Source of the DNA: Clostridia bacterium 41_269
GTDB taxonomy: Bacteria > Bacillota > DTU086
Assembly (NCBI GenBank): GCA_001508005.1
Contig: LGEZ01000015.1
Span: 1 to 53,823 of the forward strand
Reading direction: 5' to 3'
DNA length: 53,823 nt
Positions 45,889 through 53,823 of the stretch are shown in pieces. The notes beneath the pieces were generated by a model, which was given only the letters and a program-made list of their open reading frames with translations, was not told the DNA's origin and did not search any database. Every line of letters begins with the position of its first letter. Positions within the stretch are counted from its first letter, which is position 1. Both the position numbers and the translations under genes were made by a program.

Positions 45889-48800
45889 TCAAGACTGCTG
45901 TTGAGGTTGTTCCTGATCATCGTAGATTGAAATGTCTATCTTCTTTGTTTCGTGTTCGTACTGAACATAGCTGTTCAAGTTTTCGCTGATGAAGCGAAGC
46001 GGGATGAATGTTCTGTTGTTTACGATTTGTGCTGGCTGAAGAAGTTGTGCAGGCACTCCGTTTACCATTGCTGTCTTCGAGTTAATCTTGAGAACAATCT
46101 TGTTGTCTCCTTTGGATACTATAACCTGCCTTGTTTCGGGCAGCCACTTGACAAGAGCATCGAAGGATTCAAATACGCCACGGACGGGTACGAGTGTTAC
46201 TCCTTCTTTTGCAAAGGGTGCTACATCCAATGTTTTTGCCACTGTTGTGCCGTCTTCAGTTTTTACCGTGTAGGTCGGGTTGTTGAGATACATTGTCAAG
46301 ATTCGGTCTCCTGCTATTATTTCAATCACTTTTGCATCGTTGTCTCTTGAGCCGGAACCCTCGCCGTTTGAAGTGCCGGAATTATCAGTTGTTGTGTTGT
46401 TTGTTGTGTCTGTTGTAGTGGTATCTTTTTCATCTGAACTTTTGCTTGAGCTGGAACCGCTACCGCCTGAACTATCACCTGCACCGCCAGAACCTTCAGA
46501 ACTTCCTGAGCCTGACCCGCCGGTATTTCCGCTGTCAGAACCTCCACCCGTGCTTCCACTATCGGAACCACCTAATCCATCTCCACCTGTGCCACTGTCG
46601 CCACTTCCTGAGCTGCCTTCATCACCGCCAGAATTGCCATCGCCAGAACCGCCACCTGTACTGCCGGAATCGTCTCCTGTACTGCCTTCACCTGTACCTC
46701 CAGAACCACCACTTGAGCCTTGATCGCCAGAACTATCGCCTATACCGCTGTCAGAACCGCTACCTGAACCACTGCCGGTATCACCGCTTTGGCTGCTGTC
46801 TCCAGAGCCACTACCTTGACCGCTGTCGCCAGAGTTACCGCCTTGACCGCTGTCGGAACTACCGCCAGAGCTGCTTCCAGAATCACCGCTTTGACCGTCA
46901 GAACCGTCATTACCGCCTATATCACCACTAGAGCCACTATCACCGCTTGAACTGCCTTCATCTCCACCAGTACTACCGCTACCTTCACCGCTTCCTGTAT
47001 CATCTCCACCTGAAGTCGGTTTTACAACGGTTATTTCTGCGGTAGCAGTTTTATCCTCATAAGACGCTGTAATCGTTGTTGTTCCTTCGCCTACTCCTGT
47101 AACTTTGCCGTTGCTGGCTACTTGTATAATGCTTTCATCAGAACCCTGATATTCTGCTAAATTCGTTACGTCAACGGTAGTGCCGTCAGACATATTGGCT
47201 GTAACGGTTAACTGTTCACTACCGCCCAAAGGAATAGTTAAAGGATTGGGTGTTATGTCAATGCTGTCCACGGTTACTTCAGCCACGGGCAGGGCAAAAA
47301 TTCCTGTAACGGTAGCTGTTTTACCTCCAAAGGATACGGTAATAGTTACTGTTCCTGCGTTTACTCCAGTTACCAAACCTGTATTGGAAACCGAGGCAAT
47401 ATTGTTATTGGAGCTTTCGTAGGAAGCACTATTGGTAACATCTACTGTTGAACCGTCAGGGAAAGTTGCAATAACGGTTAATTGTACAGTATCTCCGACA
47501 AATTTTGTGAATGAAGCAGGGCTTACTGTTATAGATTGCACTCCAGCACTTACTGTTACAGGTACAGATACAGTTTTTCCTTCATAGAAGAAGGTAACTG
47601 TTGTACTTCCTTCAGATACACCAGTTACCAATCCGTTGCTGGAAACCGTTGCAATATTCGGATTAGCACTAACATAAGTGGCTTTATCTGTTACATCAAC
47701 AGTTGAACCGTCAGACATGGTTGCTATGGCAGTTATCTGTTTACTTTCTCCTTCAAATAAGCTGATGCTGGAGGGTACAGCGTTGAGGTCTTCTACCGTT
47801 AGGGTAATTTTAGCACCTACTGCTTCAGGGATTGGAAGGTTTCTCAACCAAGGATAGCTTATACCATCCTGAATATCCCAAACAGTATCAAAATCCCATC
47901 CTGCAAGGGTGTAGGTGCTTTTTTGTAGCATTTCTGAATGTGATTTTTTGGCCGCATAGTCATCCGTTTTTCCAACACATATATCTCCATCCCAAAAACA
48001 GCTTGTTATAACATTGTTGGTAGACCAACCAACAAAACCTTTCCCTGAACAAACTATAGCTGCATAACAGTTCGTAATCGGGGCACTGGTAACAGGAGAA
48101 GAACCCGCAAAACCTCCAGCCCTATTACCATTACCTGTTACAGAACCTCCAACAACAAAGCAATTACTTGTTGTGTTACCATTAGTATTATCTCCTATAA
48201 ACCCTCCGACATCATTTCTTCCTGTAACCTTTACATTAGTAGCATAACATTCACTTATATTGCCTGAAACAGCGTAACCTATAAACCCACCAACATAATC
48301 TGATAAAGTATTACCTAGGGTAATACCATCTACATAGCATTGAGTTATCTCCGCTTTGTATCCTCGACCTATTAAGCCACCTACATACTTAGGCGCACTC
48401 CCAATATTAATATTAGTTGCATAGCATTGCGTTATAGTAGCCCAATCAACATAACCAGTTAAACCACCTACAGATTCACTACCTTTTACAGTGCTATCTT
48501 TAACATAACAATTAGTCAATTTACTGTACCAATCAACATAACCCACTAATGCTCCGACATACTTACTGCCTTTTATATTGAAATTTTCAATACCAAGGTT
48601 TTTAATTTCAGCTTTTCCTACAGAGCTAAATAAACCGATATAATTATTTGAGGATTCTAATGTCAAATTCCGAATTACATGCCCATTTCCGTCTAAAACA
48701 CCTTGAAACCCTATCGGTTGCCATTCAACCCCAGTAAGATCAATGTCATTTGCCAGTTTATAATGGGCAGTTACATCATTTCTTATATTGTTCAAATCCT

Positions 48801-48957
48801 CAACAGTTTTAATAATATAAGGGTCATCTTCTGTACCTGAGCCCTGCATTTCATCAGCGGAGGCTACGCCTACATTAAGTAATATCATTAAAACTAATAC
48901 AGCTCCTAAAACAAGCATGTTATAAACATTTCTCCTACTCTTTTTAAATACTTTCAA
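45889..48957 (-). CDS. Large exported surface protein (GLUG, three BIG2, Ser/Gly linker, copper-amine-oxidase-like domain)
   Basis: 1,022 residues from a TTG with GAGGGGG upstream. Order: signal peptide (1-34); GLUG-type beta-helix repeats (about 45-330; repeated VGGLxGxxxxxxIxxCYxxxxxx); three bacterial Ig-like BIG2 domains (about 380-645; each has GSTVDVT or close, and GLVTGV or close); a linker of about 210 residues made almost only of Ser, Gly, Asp and Glu (about 650-860); a Thr/Asn stretch; and a C-terminal copper-amine-oxidase N-domain-like fold (about 876-1015: VPVRGVFESFDALVKWLP and RTFIPLRFISENL). This C-terminal fold is common on clostridial surface proteins and may bind the wall. 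Role: probable adhesin or mating-contact protein (inference). Confidence 0.88.
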   Translation of the reverse strand: MKVFKKSRRNVYNMLVLGAVLVLMILLNVGVASADEMQGSGTEDDPYIIKTVEDLNNIRNDVTAHYKLANDIDLTGVEWQPIGFQGVLDGNGHVIRNLTLESSNNYIGLFSSVGKAEIKNLGIENFNIKGSKYVGALVGYVDWYSKLTNCYVKDSTVKGSESVGGLTGYVDWATITQCYATNINIGSAPKYVGGLIGRGYKAEITQCYVDGITLGNTLSDYVGGFIGYAVSGNISECYATNVKVTGRNDVGGFIGDNTNGNTTSNCFVVGGSVTGNGNRAGGFAGSSPVTSAPITNCYAAIVCSGKGFVGWSTNNVITSCFWDGDICVGKTDDYAAKKSHSEMLQKSTYTLAGWDFDTVWDIQDGISYPWLRNLPIPEAVGAKITLTVEDLNAVPSSISLFEGESKQITAIATMSDGSTVDVTDKATYVSANPNIATVSSNGLVTGVSEGSTTVTFFYEGKTVSVPVTVSAGVQSITVSPASFTKFVGDTVQLTVIATFPDGSTVDVTNSASYESSNNNIASVSNTGLVTGVNAGTVTITVSFGGKTATVTGIFALPVAEVTVDSIDITPNPLTIPLGGSEQLTVTANMSDGTTVDVTNLAEYQGSDESIIQVASNGKVTGVGEGTTTITASYEDKTATAEITVVKPTSGGDDTGSGEGSGSTGGDEGSSSGDSGSSGDIGGNDGSDGQSGDSGSSSGGSSDSGQGGNSGDSGQGSGSGDSSQSGDTGSGSGSGSDSGIGDSSGDQGSSGGSGGTGEGSTGDDSGSTGGGSGDGNSGGDEGSSGSGDSGTGGDGLGGSDSGSTGGGSDSGNTGGSGSGSSEGSGGAGDSSGGSGSSSSKSSDEKDTTTTDTTNNTTTDNSGTSNGEGSGSRDNDAKVIEIIAGDRILTMYLNNPTYTVKTEDGTTVAKTLDVAPFAKEGVTLVPVRGVFESFDALVKWLPETRQVIVSKGDNKIVLKINSKTAMVNGVPAQLLQPAQIVNNRTFIPLRFISENLNSYVQYEHETKKIDISIYDDQEQPQQQS
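46323..47015 (-). repeat. Low-complexity Ser/Gly/Asp coding repeat
   Basis: About 690 bp of degenerate 9-18-bp units coding runs of Ser, Gly, Asp and Glu in the large surface protein. It has no stops on the opposite strand, giving Pro/Glu/Leu-rich shadow frames. Such tracts vary in length by slippage or recombination. Confidence 0.85.
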
Positions 48958-49065
48958 CTGTTTTCCCCCTCTTTTTATATTTTTCTTGATAATAGATAAA
49001 ATGGGTTTTGTCAGCTTGCAAGCAAAGGCACCCCTCCTTTTTGGTTTGTATAATTTAGCCGTATA

Positions 49066-49099
49066 AAAAAATAAGCTCCCGAAAATTCGAGAGCTTATT
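49066..49099 (-). terminator. Terminator, family copy 2
   Basis: AATAAGCTC...GAGCTTATT with T run on the minus strand, at the stop of the decayed surface-protein gene. Confidence 0.8.
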
Positions 49100-50189
49100 T
49101 TACAGCTTAAATATATTCACCGTTTTTTTCGCTGTATTTCCTGCCAAGTCTTTTACCCTTATCTTTATCGTGTTCATGCCTTTTGTCAGCCCTGAAACCG
49201 TTATCATGTTTACACCAGTATTTATTTTTCCTCCGTTTTGCCAGTTTCCCTCGTTGATTTGATATTCGTACTGTAATTCACTGTTTATGTTATCCGAAAC
49301 CGTTAGCATCAGTTTTACGGAGTTTGTACTTGTTGCTGTTGCTTTGTTGTACCCTTCAAAGCTTTCTATTACACAGAAGGTGGTTGTCTATGACCAAGAC
49401 CACTTCCTGCGAAGCGGAAACCACTCCGTTGGCGTCCTTTACTGCTGCTTACATTCCGAAAACAATTTTGTTTAGTTCCGTTATATTGCCGTTAATATCA
49501 CTTATTTGCAGTGTTAACTTATTTACGCCTTGCTTAACTTCAGCGTATCCTTCAGACAGCAGTTTCCACCCTTCTCCAAAATTGTAGAGTATATAAGGAG
49601 ATGCGTCATCTGATGCGGTTATATCCATTGTAATTGTGCTATTTTTGGTTGCTGTTTGACCTTTGATATGGCTTTCAAAAGTGCCAGCAGGAGATGACCA
49701 GTCTACAAAAAAGTTTCGGTTTATAGTTTTTGATTCCTGCCCCGAGGAATTCCTGAATTTGATTTGTGTCTTATATAGACCGGGACTTTTTACACTTATA
49801 GTTTCCGTAAAACTTCCTTTACCACTGCTGTCTATGGTTAAAGGTTTCCAGTCTGTATAACCTATGAAATTATCCCTTGATATTGCGTACTCTGTCATTC
49901 CTTGAATGTTTTTCATAGTCAGCGTGTAAAAGTTGCCTTTTACAATAAAAGCATAGTCCCCGTTAATATTTATAATTTTTCCGCTGTTAGAGTCAAACCC
50001 TTCGGGAAACTTCACCAGCTTGGAGGAAACTGTTTCAAAGAGTGCAGGTCTTGCCCGTGAAGAAAAAAAGGCTTCAACAGCTATGGATTTTTCTTCCTGC
50101 AATTCCTTTGCGTATGCTATTCCTACAAGAACAGACATCGCTACGGCAAAAGAGCAGATAAAACAGCTTATTCTGTTAATAAACCTCAT
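49100..50189 (-). pseudogene. Exported Ig-like protein, broken by stop and frameshift
   Basis: From the ATG at 50189: signal peptide (VLVGIAYA), then Ig-like beta domains (SPGLYKTQIKFRNSSGQES; DINGNITELNKIVFGM) to a TAA at 49449-49451. The same frame continues beyond it with AAVKDANGVVSASQEVVLVIDN, plausible domain sequence. Near 49,385 it must shift by one base to join CVIESFEGYNKATATSTNSV then KLMLTVSDNINSELQYEY, which runs to 49,100. One premature stop and one frameshift thus interrupt an original gene of roughly 360 codons. Its N-terminal 50 residues are very like those of the VanW-family protein at 44,808. Confidence 0.8.
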
Positions 50190-50247
50190 CGTTTAAAAAA
50201 CTCCCTCCACACCTCCCTTTTTTTGTTCCGAAAACAGCTGCACAAAA

Positions 50248-50281
50248 AAATAAACCCCTGGAAAAACCCAGGAGCTTATTT
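50248..50281 (-). terminator. Terminator, family copy 3
   Basis: Minus-strand AAGCTCCTGG...CCAGGGGTTT with T run after the STAS-like gene. Resembles copies at 45825, 49066 and 52466. Confidence 0.75.
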
Positions 50282-50320
50282 TAGAAATAAAAAGCTACAA
50301 ATAAATTTCTTTGGTAATTA

Positions 50321-50632
50321 TTATACGGTAATAGTTTGTTGTCCAGCGGCTTCCATTTTTTCTTGCATACGCTCAAGCATTACATATTTAATAATTCTTT
50401 TTATCGTTTCATTCGTATTAATAAACTTAATTTGTTTGATTATTTCTTCATTATTAAGAACTAATATTCCAAAAAACTCATCACAAAATGAGTGGCTAGC
50501 TATTCTTATACCTTCAAAATCTATAATAATAGGTGTATTACTGGAACATATTTTAGCCTCTATTTCATTTCTTACGATTTTTCCTAGATTCCTACCCGTA
50601 AGAACCGGCCCCCATTTAGCCATCTTAAGCAA
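50321..50632 (-). CDS. STAS-like domain protein (DUF4325 type)
   Basis: About 103 residues from the TTG at 50632 (GGGAGGGAG upstream); an in-frame ATG at 50623 is an alternative. The segment GPVLTGRNLGKIVRNEI followed by IIIDFEGIRIASHSFCDEFFG matches the STAS-like fold, where beta strand-Asp-Phe-Glu-Gly and Ser-His-Ser-Phe-Cys-Asp-Glu are characteristic. Relatives are often encoded beside anti-sigma-type ATPases and may act in signalling. The gene just upstream is reduced to a 27-codon stub by IS no. 2, so the original partner may be lost. Confidence 0.65.
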   Translation of the reverse strand: MLKMAKWGPVLTGRNLGKIVRNEIEAKICSSNTPIIIDFEGIRIASHSFCDEFFGILVLNNEEIIKQIKFINTNETIKRIIKYVMLERMQEKMEAAGQQTITV

Positions 50633-50648
50633 CAAAGCTCCCTCCCTT

Positions 50649-50731
50649 CTAAAACATACTGTCAAATATATCGCTGGCTGTCTCCGGAAATTCAATATCA
50701 AAAACATCTTTGTTGAGATTTACAGAAACAT
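50649..50731 (-). pseudogene. C-terminal stub of a gene cut by IS no. 2
   Basis: An open frame reading VSVNLNKDVFDIEFPETASD then IFDSMF and TAG, directly upstream of the STAS-like gene and overlapping its ribosome site. Upstream it runs into the IS right end. No matching N-terminal frame is obvious beyond the IS left end (frames close at the A/T-rich junction), so more than a simple insertion may have happened. Confidence 0.4.
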
Positions 50732-50832
50732 GTGAACCACCCCTCCCTTACGGGAGGGGCTTCCTGCTTCACTGGAAGCCTGCGGCCCCTCCACAGGCCT
50801 GACTTCCCGCGGTTCCCGCGGTAGGGAGGCTT

Positions 50833-51939
50833 TTAGGCCGCCTCCAGGGCCAGCGCCCTCTTGAGTATGTTTCGGGCAGCGTTCACATCGCGGTCAAGCA
50901 CAAGCCCGCAGTGCGGGCACTCGTGTAGCCGAACAAACAGGTCCTTAGGCACGGTCTTCCCGCAGTTGCTACATTCCTGCGAGGTGCCGGACGGATTCAC
51001 CTTCACCAGCTTGGTACCAGCCTCCGCCGCTTTGTACTCAAGCATGGCGAGGAACTCGCTCCAGCTCACATCGTGGATGCTCTTCGCCAGGCAATGGGAT
51101 CTCACCATACCTCTGACATTGAGGTTTTCTACCGCTATAAAGCCGTAAACATTTACCAGTCCCCTCGACACCTTATGCAGGAAGTCCCTCCGCTGGTTGC
51201 GGACTTTGGCGTGGAGCTTCGCCAGCTTCCGTCTGGCCTTTTCCCTGTTGCGGGAGCTTTTTTGCTTGCGGAAAAGGCTCCTTTGGACGCATTTGAGCTT
51301 CCTTTCCGTTTTTATAAGGTGCCGCGGATTTTCGATATTTTCTCCGTTAGATAAAGTAGCAAACTTCTCCAGGCCGACATCGACACCGACAGCAGGCCCC
51401 GGACGAACTAAGGGGGCGGATATTTCTACTTCAGTTGCAAAAATTGCCCACCACTTGCCGGTTGCGTCGCGCTTTATGGTGACAGTTTTTACCTTGCCGG
51501 GAATTACCCTGTGCAGTTTTATGCGGACAAGACCGATTTTAGAGAGCCTCAGCTTACCGTCTGCAAGGCAGGCCCCTAGACCCTTGCCAAACTGCGTGAA
51601 TGTCAGCGACTTGTAACGCCCTTTGCCCTTGAAGCGCGGATAGCCGGGCGTGTCCCCATTTTTCACCCTCCGAAAGAAACCTGCAAAAGCCCTCTCTACC
51701 CTGAAGAGGACTTCTTGGGCTGCCTGGGAGTGAACTTCCCGCAGACGCTTATTCGCCTTTTTGGCTTCTCTGAGCCACACTTGCTGTTCGGTGCGGGTAA
51801 CGCTTCTCCTTTCCTGCTCCCAGGCATTTTTCCTTTGAGCCAGGGCTTCGTTGTATATCCACCGGCATGCCTCCAGCCAGTCCAGGAGCTTTTGCTCTTG
51901 TTCCTTATTCGGGTACAGCCTGAATCTGTAGTTACGCAT
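50833..51939 (-). CDS. tnpB: TnpB RNA-guided nuclease (canonical)
   Basis: 368 residues from the ATG at 51939, which overlaps the tnpA stop by 8 nt. Complete RuvC site: Asp187 in AVGVDVGLEKFATL, Glu271 in IAVENLNVRGM and Asp351 in DRDVNAARNIL. Zinc ribbon CSNCG...CPHCG. The N-terminal wedge/REC region (RFRLYPNKEQEQKLL) is typical. Active TnpB uses an RNA from the element's right end (here about 50732-50900) whose 3' guide is the flanking DNA, and cuts sites next to the transposon target motif. Very likely active. Confidence 0.95.
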   Translation of the reverse strand: MRNYRFRLYPNKEQEQKLLDWLEACRWIYNEALAQRKNAWEQERRSVTRTEQQVWLREAKKANKRLREVHSQAAQEVLFRVERAFAGFFRRVKNGDTPGYPRFKGKGRYKSLTFTQFGKGLGACLADGKLRLSKIGLVRIKLHRVIPGKVKTVTIKRDATGKWWAIFATEVEISAPLVRPGPAVGVDVGLEKFATLSNGENIENPRHLIKTERKLKCVQRSLFRKQKSSRNREKARRKLAKLHAKVRNQRRDFLHKVSRGLVNVYGFIAVENLNVRGMVRSHCLAKSIHDVSWSEFLAMLEYKAAEAGTKLVKVNPSGTSQECSNCGKTVPKDLFVRLHECPHCGLVLDRDVNAARNILKRALALEAA

Positions 51940-52336
51940 TACCTTGAGACTCGACATAACGCTTGACATCCTCCAGCTTCACCTCACCCACAGAGGCCAG
52001 GAAATAGCTCGGGGACCAGAAATGGCCGCCCCACAGCTCCTTCTTCAGGTCGGGGAATTTCCGAAAGAGGAGGCGCGCCGAAACCGACTTGAGGGAGTTC
52101 ACAAACTTCGACAGTTGCACCTGGGGTTTCGAGGCGAAAAGGACATGGATGTGATCCAGGTCGGTTTCCTGCTCGATGATCTGCACCCCGAACTTTTTGG
52201 CAACACCGAGGTTTATCTCTTTCAGGCACGAAGAAACCTCTGGTGTCAGCACTTTTTTCCGGTACTTCACACAGCAGACGTAGTGGAACCGAAGTGAATA
52301 TACTGAGTGGCAACCTTTATCTAGCTGGTACTTCAT
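51932..52336 (-). CDS. tnpA: IS200/IS605 Y1 transposase TnpA
   Basis: 134 residues with HUH motif in DLDHIHVLFASKP and catalytic Tyr in EDVKRYVESQ. Complete. It is clearly different in sequence from TnpA of element 1, although the left-end hairpins look alike. The tnpB start lies inside its last codons, indicating coupled translation. Confidence 0.95.
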   Translation of the reverse strand: MKYQLDKGCHSVYSLRFHYVCCVKYRKKVLTPEVSSCLKEINLGVAKKFGVQIIEQETDLDHIHVLFASKPQVQLSKFVNSLKSVSARLLFRKFPDLKKELWGGHFWSPSYFLASVGEVKLEDVKRYVESQGNA

Positions 52337-52373
52337 GCTTTTATTCTATCAGAAGAACTGAAGACAAACAATG

Positions 52374-52418
52374 CCCGCCTTTCATCCCCTTCCTCACGGA
52401 AGGGGACTTCCCGGCGGG
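52374..52418 (-). repeat. Left-end hairpin of IS element no. 2
   Basis: Outer arms CCCGCC/GGCGGG, inner arms CCCCTTCC/GGAAGGGG, with TTCATCCCC and CTTCCC placed as in element 1. Confidence 0.75.
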
Positions 52419-52465
52419 GAAGTTAAAATTTAAAAAAAACCAATTTGAGCCGTTTTAGGCATATG

Positions 52466-52503
52466 TAAAAAAAATAAGCCCCTGGAAAAATCCAGGAGCT
52501 TAT
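52466..52503 (-). terminator. Terminator, family copy 4
   Basis: Minus-strand AAGCTCCTGG-ATTTT-CCAGGGGCTT followed by eight T. It overlaps the stop of the PKD-type gene. Confidence 0.85.
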
Positions 52504-53823
52504 CTGCCTATAATCTGGGATTTTGAGTCGTCATAGATGACCCCTTCTACCCTGACCGTTATGGTGTCCTCTGCTGTTTTTTCTCCTCCACCAAGAAGCC
52601 TCTTGTACGCCGTCAGTTTTATCTCGTATGTTCCGTCAGGCATGTTCTTTGGAATAATCACCACTATGTCCCTGTTCCCTTTTTCGTGCCTCGTATGCCA
52701 CGTCATCACGTCCTGCGGAGGATCCGTCAGCGGTTCGTCCGGCACTAGCTCGGTTGTATTGTCGCTGGTGAATTCGTTGCCAGAGTACCACATCTCAGCC
52801 TCTACTTTGTACGCTTTTCCTGTCGTGGTAGCATAAATAATTATTGCTTCACCTGCTCTGTACACATCTTTATTTGTTTCTCCCTCTATTGCTAATCTGC
52901 CCTCTACCGTTACTTTTACAATCTTAGGTTCAGACCACATTGATTCAAGGTTCGGATGCCGCCATGATGGATCGTCTAATACTCTTAATTGTATTGTGTA
53001 TTCTCCATCTTCATCAAAGCCCATCTCTTCAAAAGTTAATTCCCACTTAGTTACGGTTACAGTTGTTCCGTCTGGTTTTGTTACCTTCCATTCATAGGCT
53101 ATTATTGGGTCCCCTTCAGGATCGCTTGTTCTAACAGTTCTTGTATAAGGTTCATCAGCTGTTATCGGGTCAGGGCTGAAAGATAGTTCTTCTACTACTG
53201 GTGGAAGGTTTCCGTTTATTATTGTTACATACTGGGAATAAGGTTCTGACCACAATCCCTGGCTGTCCTGTACTTTGAGTTCAACCTTATATGTTCCCAC
53301 GCCCATTGAGGATATATTGGTAACCTGTGATGGTATTGTTTTGCTAGTGCTTGTTGTTTCCGTTCTGGAATTGTCTGGTCTTGTGATTGCCCATGTCCAT
53401 TTTACTATTGCGTCTCCGTTTGGATCGTAGCTTTTATCTGTTACGTTCAAAGGCTTGTTCAATACCTGTGTAACAGGCCTTACCTCAAATAGTGCTACAG
53501 GGGGAAGGTTCAGGTTGGATACTACTTTTACTTCAGGATCGCTCCATACCCCTTCTTCGTCCTGTACCCGCAGGTAGATCAGATAAACTTTTCCTGCTGT
53601 AATTGTTGAAGGTGTTCCGCTGTTCCATGTTGTTGCTGTAGCTTCTTTCCATTTCCACTGCTTTGCTATTATCCCCTTGTTGGGCTGCGATTCATGGTCT
53701 AGATCATAACTTTGATCTGTGATGTTTATTCTGAAATTTGATCCGCTGGGCGTTAATGTTACAGTGAATTGAGCTATTGGTTTGCGGTGAACATACAAAG
53801 TCTTTCCCACTAAAGGTTTTAAG
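52500..53823 (-). CDS. Exported PKD/Ig-like repeat protein, 5' end outside the window
   Basis: At least 440 residues; the frame is open through the window edge, so the start and any signal peptide lie outside. Three PKD-type repeats: each has a DxSYDxxxD or TSDPEGD strand, a central aromatic pair (KQWKWKEA, KWTWAI, YEWKVTKP) and a closing segment (LRVQDEEGVWSDP, LKVQDSQGLWSEP, LRVLDD...MWSEP). The last about 140 residues form another beta domain (NKDVYRAGEAIIIYATTTG, DGTYEIKLTAYKRLLGGG). Such repeats build extracellular stalks. It probably belongs to the same surface-protein array as the two other large exported proteins. Confidence 0.85.
   Translation of the reverse strand, partial: LKPLVGKTLYVHRKPIAQFTVTLTPSGSNFRINITDQSYDLDHESQPNKGIIAKQWKWKEATATTWNSGTPSTITAGKVYLIYLRVQDEEGVWSDPEVKVVSNLNLPPVALFEVRPVTQVLNKPLNVTDKSYDPNGDAIVKWTWAITRPDNSRTETTSTSKTIPSQVTNISSMGVGTYKVELKVQDSQGLWSEPYSQYVTIINGNLPPVVEELSFSPDPITADEPYTRTVRTSDPEGDPIIAYEWKVTKPDGTTVTVTKWELTFEEMGFDEDGEYTIQLRVLDDPSWRHPNLESMWSEPKIVKVTVEGRLAIEGETNKDVYRAGEAIIIYATTTGKAYKVEAEMWYSGNEFTSDNTTELVPDEPLTDPPQDVMTWHTRHEKGNRDIVVIIPKNMPDGTYEIKLTAYKRLLGGGEKTAEDTITVRVEGVIYDDSKSQIIGR

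Larger units (their letters stand above)
50732..52424 (-). mobile_element. IS200/IS605-family element no. 2 (tnpA + tnpB)
   Basis: About 1.69 kb. The right end has hairpin CCCTCCC-TTA-CGGGAGGG (50740-50759) and ends TTCAC like element 1 (GTCAC). The left end has hairpin 52374-52418, of the same layout as element 1. On the minus strand it follows TTTTAA. Both genes are intact. The left boundary is uncertain by a few bases. Confidence 0.8.
24651..53823. mobile_element. Integrative (probably conjugative) element inserted in tepA; one end only
   Basis: It starts at the split in tepA and runs past the window end. Evidence: a large serine recombinase at the junction, a VirD4/TraG-type coupling ATPase, a replication-relaxation-type protein, an actin-type partition module, a RusA-like resolvase, type III restriction genes, two IS200/IS605 elements, and exported proteins. 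Many of its genes look richer in G and C than the flanking core. No relaxase, VirB4 or other channel gene is in this part, so conjugative status is inferred. Confidence 0.8.

Noticed and set aside
46280-46931. Long plus-strand open frames rich in Pro, Glu, Leu or in His, Arg, Tyr
   Set aside because: They are the mirror of the Ser/Gly/Asp coding repeat of the minus-strand surface protein and have no ribosome-binding sites.

Overview
This window comes from a low-GC, endospore-forming member of the Firmicutes (class Clostridia). The left 24.6 kb is a compact, almost entirely minus-strand chromosomal block of housekeeping and sporulation genes: ftsK/spoIIIE, mnmH, rodZ, rimO, pgsA, an FtsH-like ATPase, cinA/pncC, thpR, recA, rny, spoVS, guaB, miaB and mutS. 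spoVS and the tepA-ylzJ-spoIIIE order point to a spore former. Genus cannot be decided from the sequence alone. Useful physiological hints are a glutamate 2,3-aminomutase (beta-glutamate osmolyte) and MnmH (selenium-modified tRNA).

Region 1 (1-24,650) is chromosomal core. Reading along the minus strand the order is tepA(3' part)-ylzJ, uppP, ftsK, mnmH, rodZ, rimO-pgsA-(hypothetical)-ftsH-like-cinA-phosphoesterase-thpR, recA (with a LexA box), rny, a decayed small gene, spoVS, dipeptidase-PHP phosphoesterase, a small HTH gene, guaB-kamA-miaB-mutS. Three core genes are damaged or odd. mutS lacks its whole ATPase half and runs straight into a terminator. A small gene between rny and spoVS is frameshifted. 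rny has ATA where its ATG should be.

Region 2 (about 24,650 to beyond 53,823) is an integrated mobile element. It splits the tepA coding sequence, and a large serine recombinase lies immediately inside the junction. Inside it are, in order: recombinase and a coupled small ORF; two secreted-protein genes on the opposite strand; an HNH-domain protein; a membrane protein; a probable defence segment (restriction-fold nuclease, type III restriction subunit Res, and a type III methyltransferase gene mod split by an IS200/IS605 element); a conjugation and maintenance segment (VirD4/TraG-type coupling ATPase, replication-relaxation-type winged-helix protein, RusA-like resolvase, ParR-like protein, repeat cluster, ParM-like actin, HTH protein); and a series of exported or surface proteins (VanW family, a 1,022-residue GLUG/BIG2/Ser-Gly/copper-amine-oxidase-like protein, a broken relative, a PKD-type protein cut by the window edge). 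A second IS200/IS605 element with intact TnpA and canonical TnpB sits among these. The content fits an integrative conjugative element; no relaxase or T4SS channel gene is visible, so they would have to lie outside the window.

The most interesting points are: the recombinase-bearing element inside tepA, next to ftsK/spoIIIE; the IS insertion in mod, whose exact removal restores a 903-codon frame; a TnpB-like protein without the usual RuvC glutamate next to an intact TnpA; a possible ParM/centromere cassette; and an array of exported proteins sharing a leader module and near-identical terminators. No CRISPR array, rRNA or complete tRNA gene was found.
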